A stretch of DNA of 64,000 nt from Cymodocea nodosa (lineage: Eukaryota; Streptophyta; Magnoliopsida; Alismatales; Cymodoceaceae): assembly GCA_036874045.1 (NCBI GenBank), contig CM072336.1, positions 27,479,501 to 27,543,500 of the forward strand, in the 5' to 3' direction. The notes under the pieces were generated by a model. It saw nothing but the letters and a program-made list of their open reading frames with translations. It made no database searches and was not told where the DNA came from. A program made the position numbers and the translations under genes. This document shows, piece by piece, positions 61,621-64,000 of this stretch (positions are counted from its first letter, which is position 1; each line of letters opens with the position of its first letter).

Positions 61621-63540
61621 ACCCACAACATTTCAGATTATCATGCAAATTATTCAACACCTCCATTTATCTTCCCTCCCCCACCTCTTTTTTTTTGTTT
61701 ATACATTTGAATGATCGATGTGTCCGTCCTTCCTGCTACCAATTTATCTCTGCACAGTGAAGGAACCCACATGGAATGGAGGGTACACAACGCACACACA
61801 CAAGATGCTTACAGAACCCAAACCTACTTAGGATTTTATTTATCCTTTTCTCCTTCTCAATCCTTACGGCGATGGTTGGCCCGGGCCTGTTGCAATCTTT
61901 GTTTGGTTCAAGTACGCGAATGTAAAGTCAGGAACTGAGCTCCCAGGATTAGCTTTTCCTTCGCTCCTTGGATTTGGAAGAGGAGAATATTTTACGTACG
62001 AATATTAGAAAAAAGAAAGAAAGAGAGAGGAGTCGGTGAATGTAAAATGAAAAATGTATGTGTGTGAACCTTGGAATGTCTTTTTCCCAAGCAAACATGC
62101 CATGTGAATAAGAATTCTGATAATTTATCGACCAACTATTTCTTTTCTTTTTTTGCTTGCTCTTCAAGTAACAAGATATACAAATGTACTTCTCTTCTGC
62201 AGAATCAGGAGATTACGACGGGAAAGAAAAATCAATCTGTATATATAATAAAATTTAAAATTCAAGTCTTCTTTGTATATGAGACAAAAAATAAATTATA
62301 ACCTTCGTAAATTACCATAAATATTACATTTATGTCGTAGAATTCATAAATCTTAACTCGTGCACGTCGTGTTATTTTCAAACACTGTAAATATTTAACC
62401 TTCAATTTCGCATAACACGACTTTGCAAATATGTTAATTATTACTTGATTTCTCTTGCGATCGTCCATTCCAGAATCACAGGAAAATACACCTCTGGAGG
62501 AGGCGGGACGGCAGGCGCTCCGACCGGCGGACGGAGAGGAGGAGAAGCACGGCCGGTGGAGACCGAAGTTTCAGCGGCGAGCGAATGAAAAATCACTAGC
62601 AAATCGAGAAAATAAATTTTAAATTTACCGAATTCACAAATGGCATAAATTATTATTTTTTTCTTTCTTATTTTCCCAAAGTACAAACAGATTCTTAAGA
62701 TTCCAAAGGGCATGGAAATTTTGGATTTTCGATATTTCCTGTTAAAGGAATTTTATCATTTTACTTTTCGACGTTTTTAAAGTATAATTATTTTAATTTC
62801 TTTTAGTAAATATATATAAAAAAATGAAAGCGATAGTATATATTTTGTTATTAAATACTTATAAATAAACGACAAAAACTTAAAATCGATCCTTTATCTA
62901 CAGTTAAAATTGAATTTTAATCATTGATTTTCAAGTGAAAAATAATAATTAATATAATTCTGACTAAGTTAAAAATTAAATATATGATAGAGTGTATTAT
63001 AAATTAATGATAAAATAATTATAAACACAACAATTTAAATTTGATATACGTAAATCGTAATATAAATATCTCATTGCAATACTGATGATCTCTATTTTTA
63101 ATTGTGAGCGTTTGTAATCTTATTATCATTATAAAAAGAGTTCGCGGCAACTGCTGCTGTCGTAGAGGTAATGGCCTATGATACATCAGTTGATAACATT
63201 GAGCAGATATAAAACGAAATTGATTAAAGAAATACTTGTTTAAAGTGAAACGAAATTGATTAACAAATCAACTTTAGATCTATTTATAAAATTTTCTAAT
63301 AAAAGGAAATAAGATTAATTATGTTATTAAATATTCTGTACCAAAAGTTTTATCGTTTCTGGCCAAGCAATAGTTCCAAACGAACGGATGATCGTGAACC
63401 ACACGTTTTATTTTACAAGTCAAGTTTATTGTACGGGGACGTTTGCTATTTTACTTTACAATCAAATTTACATTTTTCTTGTGTGTGTTTAATGAGTACA
63501 GAATGTTGGAGAAAACACAACACGACGGAAAACCAACTCA

Positions 63541-63553
63541 AGGCTATAAATAC
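63541..63553 (+). promoter_or_regulatory. PYL TATA box
   Basis: GGCTATAAATACC lies about 90 bases upstream of the candidate start codon at 63642. Expected transcription start is near 63575, so the leader would include the TC repeat. Confidence 0.75.
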
Positions 63554-63586
63554 CCCTCACTCTTTACCCCCGTTCCGCAGTTCTTC

Positions 63587-63588
<2 letters not shown>

Positions 63589-63622
<34 letters not shown>
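63589..63622 (+). repeat. (TC)n microsatellite in the PYL leader
   Basis: About 16 TC units lie between the TATA box and the start codon, so they are probably transcribed in the 5' untranslated region. Pyrimidine tracts of this kind are common in plant leaders and are often length-polymorphic. Confidence 0.93.
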
Positions 63623-63624
<2 letters not shown>

Positions 63625-63641
63625 CCACTTCCGCCACCGCC

Positions 63642-64000
63642 ATGCCACATTGCTCATCATCTCTCAGGCCCTCCCGTCGCCAACACCTTGACCCTCGCCA
63701 GCAATGGCGCGCTTCAGAAACAATGCCTCCTCCCTCCAATCCCTTCGACATCCACAAGCTGCCCCCAGAAGCCGCCCCCCACCACTCCCACAGCCTCTCA
63801 CCCAACCAGTGCAGTTCCGTCGTCGTCCACACGATCTCCGCCCCCGTCCCCACGGTGTGGTCCCTCGTCCGCCGCTTCGACAAGCCCCAGGTGTACAAGC
63901 ACTTCATCAAGGCTTGCCACATCCTCACCGGCGATGCGGAGGCCTATTCCGTCGGCACCATCCGGGAGGTCGAGGTCATCTCCGGCCTACCCGCCACCAG
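63642..64000 (+). CDS. PYL: PYR/PYL/RCAR abscisic acid receptor, 5' part
   Basis: The open frame starts at 63642 and runs without a stop to the window end (119 codons seen; the family is about 200). After a Ser/Arg/Pro-rich N-terminus, the PYL fold begins with NQCSSVVVHTISAPVPTVWS, then VRRFDKPQVYKHFIKACHIL and finally EVEVISGLPAT. This last part is the start of the gate loop (SGLPA) that closes over ABA, and the lysine in YKHFIKACHI is the conserved ABA-carboxylate contact. Family knowledge: ligand-bound PYL inhibits clade A PP2C phosphatases and releases SnRK2 kinases. The sequence resembles the PYL4-6 group, which is intronless. An in-frame ATG at 63723 is an alternative start and gives an N-terminus closer to typical length. 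The rest of the gene is outside the window. Confidence 0.93.
   Translation, partial: MPHCSSSLRPSRRQHLDPRQQWRASETMPPPSNPFDIHKLPPEAAPHHSHSLSPNQCSSVVVHTISAPVPTVWSLVRRFDKPQVYKHFIKACHILTGDAEAYSVGTIREVEVISGLPAT

Larger units (their letters stand above)
59558..63641. other. Bidirectional upstream region of DREB2 and PYL
   Basis: About 4.1 kb separate the two divergent start codons. The left end holds the DREB2 leader, TATA box and ABRE (listed). A degenerate repeat of about 90 bases lies at 60230-60390, a perfect hairpin at 60398-60432, a GC-rich island with no recognised gene at 61330-61620, and a second, smaller GC-rich block at about 62490-62590. The right end holds the PYL promoter. Confidence 0.55.

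Noticed and set aside
1..64000. CRISPR arrays, prokaryotic operons, or viral or plastid insertions
   Set aside because: The tandem repeats seen lack repeat-spacer structure. No plastid, mitochondrial or viral coding sequence was recognised.

Overview
This is a nuclear genome window from a flowering plant, probably a monocot. The genes have canonical GT-AG introns. All recognisable products are plant families: laccase, DREB2, PRA1, a PYL abscisic acid receptor and NatB. Intergenic DNA is AT-rich and full of retrotransposon debris. The GC-rich, intronless or nearly intronless PRA1 and PYL exons fit the GC-rich gene class common in monocots. I cannot name the species.

Layout: 1-3567 holds no gene I can support (AT-rich, with one GC-rich island at about 620-1010). 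3568-5702 (+) is a four-exon HIT zinc-finger gene, the SWR1 subunit SWC6. 8091-11404 (-) is a complete six-exon laccase with its TATA box. 14409-43603 (-) is one very long gene, NAA25, the auxiliary subunit of the NatB N-terminal acetyltransferase. I rebuilt 19 exons giving about 1006 residues; its introns are packed with L1-type and RTE-type non-LTR retrotransposon remnants, MITE-like elements and short tandem duplications. 45951-46652 (-) is a single-exon PRA1 protein. 46653-52064 is a long AT-rich gap with a degenerate minisatellite, a run of 36 G and several microsatellites.

52065-53879 (+) is a two-exon plant-specific protein of unknown function. It is convergent with 54505-59557 (-), a two-exon DREB2-type AP2/ERF transcription factor whose 3.9-kb intron holds an RTE remnant and an 823-bp tandem duplication. 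63642-64000 (+) is the 5' part of a PYL/RCAR abscisic acid receptor cut by the window end. The DREB2 and PYL genes are head to head about 4.1 kb apart, and both belong to drought and ABA signalling.

The genes do not form one pathway. They cover chromatin remodelling (SWC6), lignin polymerisation (laccase), co-translational acetylation (NAA25), membrane trafficking (PRA1), and stress or ABA signalling (DREB2, PYL). I found no convincing new system. The most unusual items are the size and transposon load of NAA25, an inverted pair of related MITE-like elements in its first intron, and a 52-residue in-frame duplication in the DREB2 protein. Others are the G36 run in a degenerate AT-rich repeat field and a perfect 14-bp hairpin between DREB2 and PYL.
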